Shown in pieces: positions 1 through 7,843 of a stretch of DNA of 64,000 bases; within the stretch, counting starts at the first letter, position 1; every line of letters begins with the position of its first letter. Source of the DNA: Paenibacillus psychroresistens. GTDB lineage: Bacteria > Bacillota > Bacilli > Paenibacillales > NBRC-103111. Both the position numbers and the translations under genes were made by a program. Below the pieces are notes generated by a model. That model did no database searches. It was not told where the DNA came from and was given only the letters and a program-made list of their open reading frames with translations. Location: positions 4,750,001 to 4,814,000 of the forward strand of contig NZ_CP034235.1 in assembly GCF_009728935.1 (NCBI RefSeq), written 5' to 3'.

Positions 1-844
1 TGTAGGGCAAATCTTCTTTAGCAATCCCTTCTCCATCATCGGATACCTTGATCTCCGTATAAATCGGGTTTTCTTGCCACTCAATCTGAATATGACCGCC
101 AACACTTGTATGCTCGACACTATTTTTGATGATATTCGTCAATGCTTCCATACTCCAGAACTCATCTCCGATAAATACAATGCCGTCATCACCAGTCAGA
201 GTTAAATGCTGCTGCTTTAGTTCAATTATGATAAGTAAGGGTTGAATGGCCTTATGTATAAGCTCTTTCACATTTATTCTCTGCTGCTTAAAAGCTATTG
301 TCTTGGCATCAAGCTTGGACAATTTCAATAAGGCTGTGATAAGCCCTTCAGTATGCTTCAGCTGTGTGCGAATGGCTTTGAGAAATTCGTCCTGCTTGGC
401 TATTGTAAGATTCCCATCACAAAGCAGTTCAATCGCAACCTGCATCCCTGTTAAAGGCGTCTTAATTTGATGCGATATGTCAGATAAAGCGTCTGCCAGA
501 GCTTGCCGATCTTTTTTCATCATTTCTGCGAGCTCCAGCAGTGTGACACTGACTTTATATATCTCATTTTTGAGTATGCTAAGCTCACCTTCTTCATTAT
601 CGCGAAATTGCAGATCATAAATTCCATTGCTCATTTGCTGCAGATAGTCCGTTAATTCACCGATATTCTTATGTCTCTTATAAGTAAATAGGATAAAAAT
701 AGCTGTAAAAACAAGAGCCGTGAAGATTGAAATTATCCCGCTCACCAAACCATAAGCAATGAATGAAAAAACACTAATAATGACAACACTAAAAACTAAA
801 GCAAACAAAAGCCAGCGAATTTCTTTGTTACGCAATAATTTCAA
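1..844 (-). CDS. Sensor histidine kinase (3' end beyond window)
   Basis: Membrane histidine kinase, partner of the response regulator just upstream. The reverse-strand reading frame from the TTG at 844 runs to the window edge without a stop. Two hydrophobic segments lie near residues 12-52, followed by a HAMP-like linker, the H-box SHQIKTPLTGM, an N-box NIIKNSVEHT and the G1 box DDGEGI, where the window cuts the gene. The start is separated from the regulator's stop by one base, so the pair is almost certainly co-translated. The TTG start is the only plausible one, since no ATG occurs before the HAMP region. It autophosphorylates on the H-box His and passes the phosphate to the regulator; the signal is unknown. 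The last ATPase motifs are missing only because of the window boundary. Confidence 0.9.
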   Translation of the reverse strand, partial: MKLLRNKEIRWLLFALVFSVVIISVFSFIAYGLVSGIISIFTALVFTAIFILFTYKRHKNIGELTDYLQQMSNGIYDLQFRDNEEGELSILKNEIYKVSVTLLELAEMMKKDRQALADALSDISHQIKTPLTGMQVAIELLCDGNLTIAKQDEFLKAIRTQLKHTEGLITALLKLSKLDAKTIAFKQQRINVKELIHKAIQPLLIIIELKQQHLTLTGDDGIVFIGDEFWSMEALTNIIKNSVEHTSVGGHIQIEWQENPIYTEIKVSDDGEGIAKEDLPY

Positions 845-845
845 A

Positions 846-1529
846 TCACTCACCCGCCTTATAACCTAGGCCGCGTATGGTATGGATAATACTTGGGTTC
901 TGGGGATCCGTTTCAATTTTCTCGCGCAGCCGCTTGATGTAAACGGATAGAGTATTGTCATTGACGAAATCTCCAGCAATATCCCAAAGTCCTTCCAGCA
1001 ATTGATTCCTGCTTAGAATCTGCCCTTCGTGATTGACTAGCCTTAGCAGCAGGCGATATTCCAGAGCTGTCAGAATCACTTCAACTTTATTCTTAAATAC
1101 CTTTGCTTGCGAGGTATGAATAATTAAATCGCTGATCAAGACTATGTGCTTGGATACACCGTCTTTGCGATATCGGCGGAATACAGAATGGATCCTGGAT
1201 ATCAATTCACGCAAGCGGAATGGCTTGGCAATATAATCATCAGCCCCTAAATCCAAACCCATAACCACATTAGCTTCATCATCATTTACAGTCAAAAAGA
1301 GCACGGGGATATCAAATTTCGCTTTAATGAATCGGCATACATCATATCCATTCCCATCGGGAAGCGATACATCCAATAGAGCCATATCTACATCATTATG
1401 TTCAAAAAAGGCATAGCTTTCAGCAACATTTCTGCAAACTATCACAGTAAAGTCTTCTTGCTCGAGGGCATATTCAAGTCCAGCTGCAATGGTTGAGTCA
1501 TCTTCCAAGATTAATATTTTTTTACCCAT
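846..1529 (-). CDS. OmpR/PhoB-family response regulator
   Basis: A 227-residue DNA-binding response regulator. The receiver domain (about 1-115) shows the acidic pair E9-D10-D11, the phosphoacceptor D53 in ALLDVSLPDG, T80 and K102 in AKPF. The winged-helix domain (about 130-225) ends in TIRGLGYKAGE, typical of the family. I chose the ATG at 1529 because the receiver begins there and an AGGTG lies about 8 bases upstream; a TTG at 1616 would add 29 unrelated residues overlapping the TetR gene. It is the partner of the histidine kinase downstream. The targets, often an ABC transporter next to such pairs, would lie outside the window to the left. Confidence 0.92.
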   Translation of the reverse strand: MGKKILILEDDSTIAAGLEYALEQEDFTVIVCRNVAESYAFFEHNDVDMALLDVSLPDGNGYDVCRFIKAKFDIPVLFLTVNDDEANVVMGLDLGADDYIAKPFRLRELISRIHSVFRRYRKDGVSKHIVLISDLIIHTSQAKVFKNKVEVILTALEYRLLLRLVNHEGQILSRNQLLEGLWDIAGDFVNDNTLSVYIKRLREKIETDPQNPSIIHTIRGLGYKAGE

Positions 1530-1596
1530 GGGTCTGGCACCTGCCTTAGTTAATCGAATATTACACAGATCTGGTCTTAAGCATTCATGACATACG

Positions 1597-2163
1597 CTAA
1601 ATATCGTTCCTTTCAAATAATCTCCATACCTGCTCTGCCATTGACTGAGGCGAATGTGGCATATTTTTCAGAATCCACCATTCCACAATACCAACGAAAG
1701 CTGAGGACATAAATTGTATAATCAATTCCTTATCTATATCCTGATTGATGCCTTGCTCATCTATCTTCTCTTTTTTGTTAGCTACAATGAACTGCAGCAT
1801 GCGTTCCCGAAATAAGGAGGTTCGTTTATTAGAGAGCATGGAAGAAAAGAATAGAAAATGCTGCTCAAAATAGGTAAATACTGCCTTCAGCGTTCCGGTC
1901 AGATTTACTTTTTCGTGATTAATATCGATCACTGAGCATGAAATGAACATTTTGCTTAAATGGTCATCTATGCATTTATTAAGCAAGTCATATTTATCCG
2001 TGTAGTGCAGATAGATGGTTCCGCGGTTTACATTGGCTCGTTCAGATATATCATTAATTGTGATTTGTTCGAGTTCTTTCTCGGAAAAAAGCTCTAGAAA
2101 CGCTTTGTTAATGGCTTCCTTTGTTCTTAGGATGCGTCTATCTGTTTTAGTTTCAGTATCCAT
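1597..2163 (-). CDS. TetR-family transcriptional regulator
   Basis: A 188-residue repressor-type regulator. The N-terminal helix-turn-helix (residues about 10-60) reads ITINDISERANVNRGTIYLHY, the TetR signature, and the rest is a helical ligand-binding domain as in Firmicute YsiA-like members. The ATG at 2163 has a strong GAGGAGG site. It diverges from the SDR gene at 2342, the usual arrangement for a regulator of that gene, and lies upstream of the two-component genes on the same strand. The ligand is unknown. The 178-base shared intergenic region contains repeats that may be its operator. Confidence 0.9.
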   Translation of the reverse strand: MDTETKTDRRILRTKEAINKAFLELFSEKELEQITINDISERANVNRGTIYLHYTDKYDLLNKCIDDHLSKMFISCSVIDINHEKVNLTGTLKAVFTYFEQHFLFFSSMLSNKRTSLFRERMLQFIVANKKEKIDEQGINQDIDKELIIQFMSSAFVGIVEWWILKNMPHSPQSMAEQVWRLFERNDI

Positions 2164-2270
2164 TCTTCAATAGCCTCCTCCTGTTAATGAACATTTCTAT
2201 TGTTTCTGTTGGATATAGTACAAAACGGCCTTTATTAGCGATTGAATTAACTTAACTTCTCTATATAATA

Positions 2271-2298
2271 ATAATCAACAGCTGTTAGATAATCAACA
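2271..2298. promoter_or_regulatory. Candidate TetR operator region
   Basis: ATAATCAACA occurs twice as a direct repeat (2271-2280 and 2289-2298), spaced 18 bases, with the perfect palindrome AACAGCTGTT (2277-2286) between. It sits between the divergent TetR and SDR starts. Binding by the TetR protein is inference only. Confidence 0.3.
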
Positions 2299-2341
2299 CT
2301 TATTCATTTACTAGCTGAATTATCATTAAGGAGCGATAAAA

Positions 2342-3082
2342 TTGGAAAACTTGAAATCGAAAGTGATCATAATTACCGGTGCATCAAGTGGTATAGGAGA
2401 GGCTGCAGCTAAGCTGTTGGCACAAAACGGTGCAAAGCTCGTATTGGCCGCTAGAAGAGAAGAGCGTCTGCAAACTATTGTTAACGAAATTGAACAAGCA
2501 GGCGGTGAGGCTGCTTATATCCAAACCGATGTAGTTTCATTAGAAGATATGCAAAAGCTGGCACAGTTCGCATTGGAGCAATATGGCCGAATTGATGTAC
2601 TTGTAAATAATGCAGGAATAATGCCAAATTCATTTCTTAACGAGCTGAAAGTCGAAGAATGGGATCAAATGATCGATGTTAATATCAAAGGAGTTCTAAA
2701 CGGCATTGCTGCTGTGTTGCCTATTATGAGGGAACAGAAATTCGGACATATCATCAACCTTTCCTCAGTTGCCGGTTATGAGGTACATCCTACTTCTGCC
2801 GTATACAGCGCTACAAAATTTGCTGTAAGAGCAATTTCAGAAGGCTTGCGCCAGGAGGAATCCCCATCCTCAAATATCAGATCCACTATCATATCGCCAG
2901 GAATGACGGATACAGAGCTATTCAATACTATAAGCAGCCCCGCCATTCAGGCTATGGCAAGTCAAATGAAAAGCATGGCCATTTCTCCTTATAGTATTGC
3001 TAGAGCAATTGCATATGCCATTAATGAGCCTGATGATATCGGAGTCAACGAGATTGTGATTAGACCAACCGTTTTGAAATAA
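2342..3082 (+). CDS. Short-chain dehydrogenase/reductase (classical SDR)
   Basis: A 246-residue NAD(P)-dependent oxidoreductase. It shows the cofactor motif GASSGIG (residues about 13-19), a basic AARR after beta-2 suggesting NADPH preference, NNAG near 89, the catalytic Ser in INLSSVAG, and YSATK with the catalytic Tyr/Lys. The TTG start at 2342 follows AAGGAG at ideal spacing. It is the first gene of a two-SDR operon divergent from TetR, so it is probably induced when the TetR ligand (perhaps a reactive carbonyl) appears. The substrate cannot be read from the sequence. Confidence 0.92.
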   Translation: MENLKSKVIIITGASSGIGEAAAKLLAQNGAKLVLAARREERLQTIVNEIEQAGGEAAYIQTDVVSLEDMQKLAQFALEQYGRIDVLVNNAGIMPNSFLNELKVEEWDQMIDVNIKGVLNGIAAVLPIMREQKFGHIINLSSVAGYEVHPTSAVYSATKFAVRAISEGLRQEESPSSNIRSTIISPGMTDTELFNTISSPAIQAMASQMKSMAISPYSIARAIAYAINEPDDIGVNEIVIRPTVLK

Positions 3083-3118
3083 TAACGCTGGTTTCGTCAA
3101 ATAATAGGGGTGATGTTT

Positions 3119-4039
3119 ATGGGAAACAATTGGACAGTTAAACAAATACCTAATCAACAGGGAATTAGGGTTGTAATCACAGGCGCAAGCAGCGGAATCG
3201 GTTATGAAACTGCACGGGCTTTTGCGGCAAAAGGAGCAGAAGTGGTTTTTGCCATCCGGAATGTCGAAAAAGGTGCAGTGGTTTCAAGACAACTAATGCA
3301 AGAATATCCCAGCGCTAAACTGAAACTGATGAAGCTGGATCTTAGCGATCTTGCCAGCATCCATGAATTTGCCCAAGAGTATCAGCAAACTTATGATTCA
3401 CTTACTTTGTTAATCAACAATGCTGGCGTTATGACCCCACCTTATCAGAAGACCAAGGACGGTTTTGAACTCCAGTTCGGCAGTAATCATCTCGGACATT
3501 TTGCGCTTACAGGACTTATGTTGCCTTTGCTGAATAATACTCCATCTTCACGTGTTGTTACTCTAAGCAGCACAGTTGCAAATGGAGGTAAAATTAATTT
3601 TGATAATCTCGATGGCAGTAAAGGCTACAACAGGGTGCAATTCTATGGTCAGAGTAAGCTAGCCAATTTATTATTTGCCCAAGAGCTGAATGTTAGACTG
3701 AAAGCAAGCGGTTCTAATACTATCAGCTTAGGCAGTCATCCTGGCCGAGCCAATACCAACTTGTTCTCGCTTGGATCTGGCAAACAAGCCGGCCCCCTCA
3801 TGAGAATAGTAAAATTCCTCTTATCGCCACAATCAGCAGAAATGGGAGCTTTACCAACTCTGTATGCAGCAACTAATCCAATGCTCGATGGCGGAGAATA
3901 CCTAGGTCCAGATGGAAAAGGCGGAAACAAAGGCTATCCCAAAATTGATACTTCCGTGCTCAAATTATATAATCCACAAATTACTAAACAGCTTTGGGAT
4001 GTATCGGAGTCTCTGACAGGTATTTCGTATTTATCTTAG
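3119..4039 (+). CDS. SDR of the retinol-dehydrogenase/WWOX-like type
   Basis: A 306-residue SDR. It shows GASSGIGYETA, NNAGVM, the NHLGHF segment typical of the RDH/protochlorophyllide-reductase-like subgroup, the catalytic Ser in TLSS and YGQSK as the active-site Tyr/Lys. I chose the ATG at 3119 because AGGGGTGA lies just upstream; GTG 3110 and ATG 3113 overlap that site. It follows the first SDR by 36 bases and ends at a strong terminator, so the two form an operon under the divergent TetR. Substrate unknown. Confidence 0.9.
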   Translation: MGNNWTVKQIPNQQGIRVVITGASSGIGYETARAFAAKGAEVVFAIRNVEKGAVVSRQLMQEYPSAKLKLMKLDLSDLASIHEFAQEYQQTYDSLTLLINNAGVMTPPYQKTKDGFELQFGSNHLGHFALTGLMLPLLNNTPSSRVVTLSSTVANGGKINFDNLDGSKGYNRVQFYGQSKLANLLFAQELNVRLKASGSNTISLGSHPGRANTNLFSLGSGKQAGPLMRIVKFLLSPQSAEMGALPTLYAATNPMLDGGEYLGPDGKGGNKGYPKIDTSVLKLYNPQITKQLWDVSESLTGISYLS

Positions 4040-4072
4040 AAGGTGTTCATCAGAAGCCTTCATAAAATAGAT

Positions 4073-4117
4073 AGTGGTTGACTAGGCATTAATCTTGTCC
4101 TAGTCGGCCACTTTTTC
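4073..4117 (+). terminator. Rho-independent terminator of the SDR operon
   Basis: AGTGG-tt-GACTAGG (4073-4086) pairs with CCTAGTC-gg-CCACT (4099-4112) and is followed by a T run. It ends the two-SDR operon before the germination genes. Confidence 0.85.
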
Positions 4118-4215
4118 TATTTTTCAGCATCTGTATCATCTTCCTATACGCGTATAAATAGATAGCGATAAGTCGATACTTGGAACACTCTGTGTGCTAA
4201 AGGGGAGTGTATAAA

Positions 4216-5301
4216 TTGCAGCCAACAGAAAAAATCACGGGAACCCAACTAGGCTTATTACTATTTACTTTTATAGTTTCTACCGTCATCATAACCATTC
4301 CTAGTATGACGGTGATGTTTGCCAAACAAGATGCCTGGATCTCGGTATTTCCTGCTGCTTTATCAGGATTATTAAGTATTTGGGTAATGACTGCACTAGG
4401 GAATCGATATCCAGGTTTAACGATTATCCAATACAGCCCAAAAATAATTGGAAAATGGTTAGGTGGTTTATTAGGGATATATTACATTTATTACTGGTTT
4501 GTTTTTATAATGACTACTACAATGCTTCATGCTAATTTTATTAATGCACTTTTATTGCCAAAAAGCCCATCTATTGTAGCGAATCTGACATTATTTATCA
4601 TATGCAGCCTGGCAGTATTCACAGGAATTGAGGTTATTGCAAGATGTAATGAGTTTATTACACTGCTCATCCTATTTTTTATAATACCACTCCTGATTCT
4701 GATAACTAAGGAAGGAGATATCAACCAGTTAAAACCCATTTTAGGAGGCGGAATACTGCCAGTGCTCCAAGGGGCTATTGGACCAGCAGGCGGATTTATG
4801 AATCAATTATTTATATTGGGATGGCTCCTCCCTTATTTAAATAAACCTAAAAAGGCACGTACCGTTTCACTGATTGCCCTTTTCGGTATTTCCATTCTTA
4901 TTTTCTTTATTGTATTACTTACCATTATGATCTTAGGTCCATTGGCAGGTAATTTAACCTACCCATTTTTAAGTGTCATTCAGTATGTGGGTATCGAGGG
5001 ATCCTTTGAACGTCTGGAGGCAATCGCTGTCTCGATGTGGGTTACGGGGATTTTTGTTAAAATATCTGTGACGTTGTTTATCTTATGTATTAGTATAAGC
5101 CAGCTTATGGGCATCCGAAATTATCGTGATTTCATACCTCCCATAGCACTTCTATCCATTATTGGGTCCGTTTTTATTCATAAAAATGAAATGGAGCTTC
5201 ATAATTTTATTGTTTTCACTTTTCCTATTTTGGCATTTTTAAACCAAAATCTCATACCGATGTTACTTCTACTGATAGACACAATAAAAAGGAGATTTTG
5301 A
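4216..5301 (+). CDS. Spore germination receptor B subunit (GerAB/GerKB family)
   Basis: A 361-residue integral membrane protein of the GerAB family, an amino-acid-permease-like subunit thought to bind germinant in the spore inner membrane. About ten hydrophobic helices are visible. The family hallmarks are the N-terminal TEKITGTQLG and the conserved loop FAKQDAWISVFPA. Start chosen at TTG 4216: AAGGGGAG lies 8 bases upstream and this aligns the protein with its paralogue's ATG; GTG 4207 would overlap the ribosome site. The next gene is a close paralogue two bases after the stop. A and C subunits lie on the opposite strand downstream, which is unusual because B is normally between A and C in one operon. 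Confidence 0.9.
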   Translation: MQPTEKITGTQLGLLLFTFIVSTVIITIPSMTVMFAKQDAWISVFPAALSGLLSIWVMTALGNRYPGLTIIQYSPKIIGKWLGGLLGIYYIYYWFVFIMTTTMLHANFINALLLPKSPSIVANLTLFIICSLAVFTGIEVIARCNEFITLLILFFIIPLLILITKEGDINQLKPILGGGILPVLQGAIGPAGGFMNQLFILGWLLPYLNKPKKARTVSLIALFGISILIFFIVLLTIMILGPLAGNLTYPFLSVIQYVGIEGSFERLEAIAVSMWVTGIFVKISVTLFILCISISQLMGIRNYRDFIPPIALLSIIGSVFIHKNEMELHNFIVFTFPILAFLNQNLIPMLLLLIDTIKRRF

Positions 5302-5303
5302 AG

Positions 5304-6404
5304 ATGCAGACAACAGAAAAAATCACAGGAACCCAGCTAGGCTTTTTACTATTTAGTTTTGTCGTTTCCACCATTTTCTTAACCGTTCCCGGACAGATGG
5401 TAATGTTCGCCAAACAAGATGCTTGGATATCCGTATTCCCTGCTGCTGCAACAGGAATATTAACTATTTGGGCAATGATTAAACTCGCGAATCGGTATCC
5501 GGGTATGACCATTATACAATATAGTTCAAAAATCATGGGGAATGCCTTAGGAAAATGTTTAGGCATTTATTACATTTTTTTTTGGTATATGTCCATTTCA
5601 GTTATGATTATGCAGCATACTTTATTTATTGATACCGTTTTATTGCCAAAAACCCCACCGATCGTAGGGGGTCTAACATTATTGATCTTTTGCAGTCTAG
5701 CCGTTATTGCTGGGATTGAGGTCATCGCAAGATGCGGTGAATTTCTTGCCCCACTGAGCATTATTTTTTTGATTCCGCTTTTTATCCTAATGGTTGGGGA
5801 AGCTGATTCAAACCAACTAAAGCCCATTTTAGCAGCAGGAGTAATGCCGATATTACAAGGCGCTGTCACTCCAGCAGGCGCATTTATGAATCAAGTATTT
5901 ATATTGGGATGGCTCCTTCCTTATTTAAATCAACCAAAAAAGGCTCGCAAGGTCTCGCTGATTGCGCTTTTAAGTATTTCTATTATTGTTTTCAGCATTG
6001 TTATATTAACCATTATGGTCCTCGGTCCACTAACACCTAGGTTAACCTATTCATTTTTAAGTGTTATTCAATATATTGGTATTGTAGGCTCCTTTGAACG
6101 TCTGGAAGCAATCGCTGTTTCCGTGTGGGTGACTGGAATTTTTGTGAAGATCTCGATATCGTTGTTTATCTTGAGTCTTAGTATTAGCCAGCTTATCGGT
6201 ATCCGTAATTATCGGGAATTCGTAATACCAATAGCATTATTATCCATAATCGGATCGGTATTTGTTTTCAAGAATGGAACGGAGCTTCGTAATTATATTG
6301 CTTTTATTTATCCGAGCGCGGGCTTTTTCACACAAAGCCTTATACCGTTAGCACTTTTAATGATCGATACCCTAAAGAGAAAAGTCAATAAGTCATTGCT
6401 TTAA
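5304..6404 (+). CDS. Second spore germination receptor B subunit (GerAB/GerKB family)
   Basis: A 366-residue multi-helix membrane protein, clearly homologous along its whole length to the preceding gene (same TEKITGTQLG start, FAKQDAWISVFPA loop, GSFERLEAIAVS near the end), so the pair arose by tandem duplication. ATG 5304 follows AAGGAG and lies two bases after the upstream stop, so the genes are co-translated. The 3' end overlaps the convergent small gene by 12 bases. Two B paralogues next to one A and one C could let two germinant specificities share partners; that is inference. Confidence 0.9.
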   Translation: MQTTEKITGTQLGFLLFSFVVSTIFLTVPGQMVMFAKQDAWISVFPAAATGILTIWAMIKLANRYPGMTIIQYSSKIMGNALGKCLGIYYIFFWYMSISVMIMQHTLFIDTVLLPKTPPIVGGLTLLIFCSLAVIAGIEVIARCGEFLAPLSIIFLIPLFILMVGEADSNQLKPILAAGVMPILQGAVTPAGAFMNQVFILGWLLPYLNQPKKARKVSLIALLSISIIVFSIVILTIMVLGPLTPRLTYSFLSVIQYIGIVGSFERLEAIAVSVWVTGIFVKISISLFILSLSISQLIGIRNYREFVIPIALLSIIGSVFVFKNGTELRNYIAFIYPSAGFFTQSLIPLALLMIDTLKRKVNKSLL

Positions 6405-6623
6405 AAGCATTTTTCCTATGGGCTCAAAAATAACTTTGAACGGGATAACCACACTTGGAATGTCAACTTGCGCTATTAATAAGGAACCAATAATAGTTGA
6501 TGCTCCCATTAAACCGCCATATAATGCTGCTTCTTTTTTTTCTTGCTTACTAAGCAAGGACTGTATTTTAACAAAAGACCATAGAACCAATGCAAGTATA
6601 TATCCCACTATTTGTACAATCAT
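6393..6623 (-). CDS. Small two-helix membrane protein, candidate germinant-receptor D subunit
   Basis: A 76-residue protein with two predicted transmembrane stretches (about residues 4-20 and 34-56) separated by a charged KQEKKE loop. Its ATG overlaps the GerAC stop by four bases, so it is the third gene of the gerAA-gerAC operon. Small two-helix proteins of about 75 residues, called D subunits, are known to accompany some Bacillus GerA-type operons and modulate germination. Size, topology and position fit, but I cannot confirm homology by eye. Its 3' end overlaps the convergent B-subunit gene. Confidence 0.65.
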   Translation of the reverse strand: MIVQIVGYILALVLWSFVKIQSLLSKQEKKEAALYGGLMGASTIIGSLLIAQVDIPSVVIPFKVIFEPIGKMLLKQ

Positions 6624-7798
6624 TTTATGATCTCCTTATCTTTCAATTGTAGAGGAGGACCTGCCATCCCAATTCCACTAATAGTTAGCTTAACTTCAAT
6701 AGAAGTGTCTACCTCTGGAAACTTATTATCCCATTCTCCTTTTAACAATTCCCACTTTTTCGGCATGTTACGGTAAATTTCTTGGCCGAAACCCATGCTA
6801 TCTACTTTATACTGCTTTTGGACTTTAGCTAACAAAGTCTGTATTTGTTCCTTAACCGATTTCTCTAATGCTTTCTGCACAATATCCAGATTCTTCGAAA
6901 GACTGATATCCAATTGGGAATTATTTTCGACAAGACTTCCTTGACCCCACAGCTGAATCAAGATTTTAACCTTATCACCACTTATTTCTGGGGTGATTTT
7001 TCGCTTTACATGGTATAAAACCATTCCCACATTCCCATTACCTTCTGGTAAATAGGCGTTGATCCTGCTATGCTTCAACTTATCGGTAACCCAAATAAAT
7101 CCATTTGTTTCTTTTTCGTTTAAAAACCCGACTAATTTGAAATTCTTAAAAATGGCTGATCCGCCTAGCTTAAATATTTTATTTTTGTTTTCTTTCATTT
7201 CTTCTTTAGAATCCTCGAAATCCATGACTCCCATAACTGGACTAATGCCTTCGCTTGATGCCGCCATAAAAAAGTCTCGCAAGGTAACTGCTAAATCAGT
7301 TCCTAAACCCTCCATTTCCTTGACAGCTTCGATAGGCACTTGTTCAAAAGGGTATTTAGTCTGCAAAATTTCCCGCCCTTCTCTTCCTTTTACAACCATT
7401 ATGTAGGTTTTTAAGCGATTACGCGGATCGTGAGTGAAAACATCGACGGCATCTTTAATTCCGTGTTTGGCTAACCGTTCACCTATAAAAACAACGCCGC
7501 GATGGGCGGTGAATAACGTGCGCGAGCTTTTTTTCTGAAGCAATTGATGCGCTTCATTGCCATTCTTTCCAACAGCCGATATCACAAAAAACTTCTCTTG
7601 CCGCCCGCCGCCCCCCCCCGGCCCCCCCGGCCCTGACGAAGGGATTGCGATCTGAACGGACACTATTACGTTGCCATCCTCTGATAAGTCCAATGCCGTT
7701 CCCATAACAAAGGCAAGATCATTGATCTCCACACGGTCCCAACAACCGCTTGTAATCAATACGGTGAATAGTAAACCGATATATAGGAATAGTTTCAT
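6620..7798 (-). CDS. Spore germination receptor C subunit, lipoprotein (GerAC/GerKC family)
   Basis: A 392-residue lipoprotein C subunit. The signal peptide ends in TSGCW, with lipidated Cys at about residue 19, followed by the family motif DRVEINDLAFVMGTALD. The rest is the three-domain GerAC fold. ATG 7798 is clear. A glycine-rich insert (residues about 55-65) is encoded by long C runs on the plus strand (C9 and C7 at 7611-7628). It lies 45 bases after the A subunit and overlaps the small downstream gene by four bases. The C subunit is anchored on the outer face of the spore inner membrane and is needed for receptor function. Confidence 0.93.
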   Translation of the reverse strand: MKLFLYIGLLFTVLITSGCWDRVEINDLAFVMGTALDLSEDGNVIVSVQIAIPSSGPGGPGGGGGRQEKFFVISAVGKNGNEAHQLLQKKSSRTLFTAHRGVVFIGERLAKHGIKDAVDVFTHDPRNRLKTYIMVVKGREGREILQTKYPFEQVPIEAVKEMEGLGTDLAVTLRDFFMAASSEGISPVMGVMDFEDSKEEMKENKNKIFKLGGSAIFKNFKLVGFLNEKETNGFIWVTDKLKHSRINAYLPEGNGNVGMVLYHVKRKITPEISGDKVKILIQLWGQGSLVENNSQLDISLSKNLDIVQKALEKSVKEQIQTLLAKVQKQYKVDSMGFGQEIYRNMPKKWELLKGEWDNKFPEVDTSIEVKLTISGIGMAGPPLQLKDKEIIK

Positions 7799-7843
7799 TC
7801 AGAAGTACCTGCTCCTTTCTTTATCTTATGAAAAGCTAGCATC

